This document shows positions 63,013 through 64,000 of a stretch of 64,000 nt of DNA, piece after piece. The translations under genes and the position numbers were made by a program. Positions within the stretch are counted from its first letter, which is position 1. Each line of letters opens with the position of its first letter. The DNA comes from UBA4802 sp964509195. Its GTDB lineage: Bacteria; Spirochaetota; UBA4802; UB4802. Location of the stretch: the NCBI GenBank assembly GCA_964509195.1, contig CAZDWJ010000008.1:76007-140006 (forward strand), given 5' to 3'. A model generated the notes under the pieces. The model was not told where the DNA came from. It saw nothing but the letters and a program-made list of their open reading frames with translations, and searched no databases.

Positions 63013-63881
63013 TCAAATACAATAGATTTGTTTGCATACACCAATACTTTATGTTCCAGATGTTTTTTAACTGCACGTGACAGCACCAGCTTTTCAATAT
63101 CCTTACCCTTCCTGATCATATCATCAATGGAATCCTTATGCGAAACACGAATGACATCCTGCTCAATGATAGGTCCCTGGTCCAAAAGTTCGGTGACATA
63201 ATGGCTGGTTGCGCCTATGATTTTTACACCATGCTCATACGCCTGGTGGTATGGCCGTGCTCCTTTGAATGCCGGTAAAAATGAGTGGTGGATATTAATT
63301 ATCCTATTAGGGTAGTGGTGCACAAAATCCTTAGATAATATCTGCATATAGCGCGCAAGCACTATGCAATCAATATCAAAATCTTTAAGTACTTCTAATT
63401 CTTTTTGTTCCTGCTGTAATTTATTTTCTTTTGTTTTAGGGAACACAAAAAAGGGAATATTAAAATATTTGGCGATAGCTCCTAATAATTCATGATTGCT
63501 TATGATACAGACAATATCGGTAGCAAGCTCACCTTCCTTTGCCTTGAGGAGAATATCATACAGGCAATGGTCCATTTTGGAAACAAAGATAGCGGTGCGC
63601 TGTCGCTTATGTGAGAAGTGCAGTTGCCAGTTCATGGTATACTCGGTGGCAATTGCTTCAAAAGATGCAGCAATAGCCTTAGGTTCAAATGCAAAATCTT
63701 TAAGGTCCCATTCAATGCGCATAAAAAAAGTGCCTGACTCTTCATCAGTATGCTGGTCGGACCTGAGAATATTGCCATTGTTAGAATATATAAAATGAGA
63801 AACATTAAACACTATGCCTTTCTTATCAGGGCATGATATGAGTAAAATAGCGCTTTCCTTAGAATGCAACGGAAACCTCAC
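63009..63881 (-). CDS. purU: Formyltetrahydrofolate deformylase
   Basis: 290 residues from a GTG start. An in-frame TTG at 63869 has GTGAGG 6 bases upstream and could be the real start (286 aa). The N-terminal ACT domain (ILLISCPDKKGIVFNVSHFIY) is followed by the formyltransferase-fold domain with CIVLARYMQILS, NIHHSFLPAFKGARPYHQA (catalytic His) and DQGPIIEQDVIRV. It releases formate from 10-formyl-THF to balance one-carbon units. A separate minus-strand gene with its own start. Confidence 0.94.
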   Translation of the reverse strand: MRFPLHSKESAILLISCPDKKGIVFNVSHFIYSNNGNILRSDQHTDEESGTFFMRIEWDLKDFAFEPKAIAASFEAIATEYTMNWQLHFSHKRQRTAIFVSKMDHCLYDILLKAKEGELATDIVCIISNHELLGAIAKYFNIPFFVFPKTKENKLQQEQKELEVLKDFDIDCIVLARYMQILSKDFVHHYPNRIINIHHSFLPAFKGARPYHQAYEHGVKIIGATSHYVTELLDQGPIIEQDVIRVSHKDSIDDMIRKGKDIEKLVLSRAVKKHLEHKVLVYANKSIVFD

Positions 63882-63947
63882 AGTTAACTTGTTTTGATGA
63901 ATGATTGCGGATGTGAGTAGTTATTGTCAATGAAATATTATAGTGTA

Positions 63948-63963
63948 ATGCTCTGACCCCTTT
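63948..63963 (-). repeat. Intergenic copy of ATGCTCTGACCCCTTT
   Basis: Identical over 16 bases with 54537-54552. It lies 67 bases upstream of purU on the other side of its start. Confidence 0.75.
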
Positions 63964-64000
63964 TTTTCTTTTTTCACACCCATCCTACAATAGAATACCT

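Noticed and set aside
1..64000. CRISPR array
   Set aside because: No regularly spaced direct repeats with unique spacers; the iterated short words are irregularly scattered.
1..64000. Prophage, transposase or integrase genes
   Set aside because: None seen on either strand; the repeat elements have no coding capacity.

Overview
The window is one draft-assembly scaffold segment; a run of Ns lies at 49567-49677. It comes from an AT-rich bacterium with a Gram-negative envelope. Evidence for the envelope: lipoproteins, an AsmA-like protein, an outer-membrane barrel candidate, and periplasmic enzymes with signal peptides. TPR proteins, a membrane-anchored coiled-coil TPR-like protein, two stand-alone STAS proteins and a double cNMP-domain protein fit a Spirochaetota-like or related anaerobe. 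The phylum is only a guess, since no rRNA or other phylogenetic marker was compared.

Layout. 0-8.7 kb: envelope and surface-sugar genes (TPR protein, lipoprotein, GT4 glycosyltransferase plus hexapeptide acyltransferase, outer-membrane protein), then an alpha/beta hydrolase, an MDR dehydrogenase and a ThDP enzyme. 8.9-12.7 kb: STAS protein, thiolase, and the two subunits of an isopropylmalate/homoaconitate-type dehydratase. 12.7-20.8 kb (minus strand): AsmA-like protein, double cNMP protein, TPR and coiled-coil proteins, glycogen debranching enzyme. 21.3-31.1 kb: an apparent sugar-acid operon with UxuA-like dehydratase, GntR/FCD regulator, secreted GH38-like glycosidase, RraA-like aldolase, SDR, UlaG-like hydrolase, a divergent Nramp-fold transporter and a KdgK-like kinase. 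It carries two decayed genes. 32.2-40.6 kb: a complete phosphate system split into pstC-pstA, then convergent phoR-phoB-phoU-pstB, then two tandem pstS genes, with a broken toxin-antitoxin locus in the middle. 40.6-64 kb: orphan ORF, patatin, acyl-CoA dehydrogenase, nucleotidyltransferase pair, proS, ssb, M18 peptidase, a decayed AAA/DUF4143 ATPase at the assembly gap, esterase and lipoprotein, LarA-like protein, two paralogous cysteine-rich ferredoxins, second STAS protein, RtcA-like protein, serS, an InlB-repeat lipoprotein, tRNA-Phe, TPR protein and purU.

The most unusual signal is genome texture rather than one gene. First, the octamer GCGATAGY occurs about 40 times by eye, on both strands, in several reading frames and in intergenic DNA, about once per 1.6 kb and several times more often than base composition predicts. 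It resembles the cyanobacterial HIP1 situation, but the word is different and not palindromic. Second, a rarer word, GCTCTGACCC, occurs nine times, some copies in close pairs. Third, a ~150 bp element with terminal inverted repeats and nested internal palindromes is present in three copies plus one eroded copy, in both orientations. Five decayed genes with frameshifts, stops or truncation (plus one possible sixth) point to a genome with active gene decay.
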